Both the position numbers and the translations under genes were made by a program. A DNA stretch of 64,000 nt from Lachnospiraceae bacterium OF09-6. GTDB taxonomy: Bacteria > Bacillota > Clostridia > Lachnospirales > Lachnospiraceae. The notes beneath the pieces were generated by a model that was given only the letters and a program-made list of their open reading frames with translations, was not told where the DNA came from and ran no database searches. This document shows, one piece after another, positions 63,902-64,000 of this stretch. The number at the start of each line of letters is the position of its first letter. The stretch's first letter is position 1. The DNA lies in assembly GCA_003435055.1 (NCBI GenBank), contig QUMM01000017.1, forward strand, positions 4,592 through 68,591, given 5' to 3'.

Positions 63902-63985
63902 AGCCACTGGAAAGCCACTTGGGGACGGAGTTTTCTGGCTCTAAAGAGCAGAACTCCTCCCCAAGTGGCTTTCCCAGTGGCTTTT
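63901..63985. repeat. Long imperfect palindrome with CCACTTGGGGA core
   Basis: An 85-bp hairpin whose arms AAGCCACTGG(A)AAAGCCACTTGG and GGGGACGGAG mirror CTCCTCCCC and CCAAGTGGCTTTCCCAGTGG, with a TAAA apex. It begins at the stop codon of the lipid kinase gene and may terminate it; the GGGGACGGAG core also resembles REP-like elements. Confidence 0.7.
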
Positions 63986-64000
63986 AATTAAAACCATAAA

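Overview
The window looks like chromosomal DNA of a Gram-positive anaerobe of the class Clostridia, most likely family Lachnospiraceae (genus not resolved). The indicators are a SCIFF ranthipeptide precursor with its radical SAM maturase next to a fused SecDF, an AAA-ATPase-like/PD-(D/E)XK protein of the type abundant in Lachnospiraceae, a giant InlB-B-repeat surface protein, a chorion-class high-cysteine protein beside Csp-like subtilases, the order yicC-remA-gmk-rpoZ, moderate GC content and strong GGAGG ribosome binding sites. No rRNA, phage, CRISPR array or transposase gene was seen.

Layout. 1-1.6 kb: end-truncated AAA-ATPase-like protein. 1.8-11.2 kb: a 2,856-residue secreted multi-repeat protein translationally coupled to a secreted subtilase. 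11.3-13.4 kb: a tightly overlapping operon of ECF sigma factor, small membrane anti-sigma candidate, polytopic membrane protein and PrsW-type intramembrane protease, which could control the surface locus. 13.6-21.2 kb: rpmF-yceD, pta-ackA, fba, tmcAL and a UPF0210/ACT pair. 21.2-25.8 kb: yycJ-like, coaE, polA and a zinc-finger membrane protein. 26.1 kb: tRNA-Leu(CAA). 26.4-31.8 kb: URO-D-family protein, TRAP transporter dctPQM and a divergent AraC regulator. 31.8-40.9 kb: LtaS-like sulfatase, rhomboid-like protein, aroC, lactonase-fold protein, two divergent S8 proteases, a Cys-rich protein and small proteins that resemble a sporulation cluster. 40.9-49 kb: yicC-remA-gmk-rpoZ-DUF308-rimO-pgsA-cinA and rqcH. 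49.6-59.2 kb: leuS, recJ, secDF, scfB, scfA and an FKBP-like lipoprotein. 59.2-63.9 kb: TraX-like protein, YdcF-family protein, ArsR regulator, glnS and a diacylglycerol/lipid kinase.

Two features run across the whole window. First, there is a family of short palindromic elements (142, 142, about 41, about 41 and 27 bp) with ends like GTAACTGTTCAG. Three copies are flanked by exact 8-bp direct repeats and one by a 7/8 match, which is the signature of a non-autonomous transposable element (MITE-like). One insertion has replaced the leuS stop codon. Second, 14 genes carry 16 frame breaks, and every one is repaired by adding a single base, often within a short homopolymer. Conserved genes such as polA, pta and remA are among them. 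The likeliest reading is systematic single-base deletion errors in the assembly rather than 14 pseudogenes. Two small genes (40096-40235 and 49116-49324) become visible only after this is allowed for.
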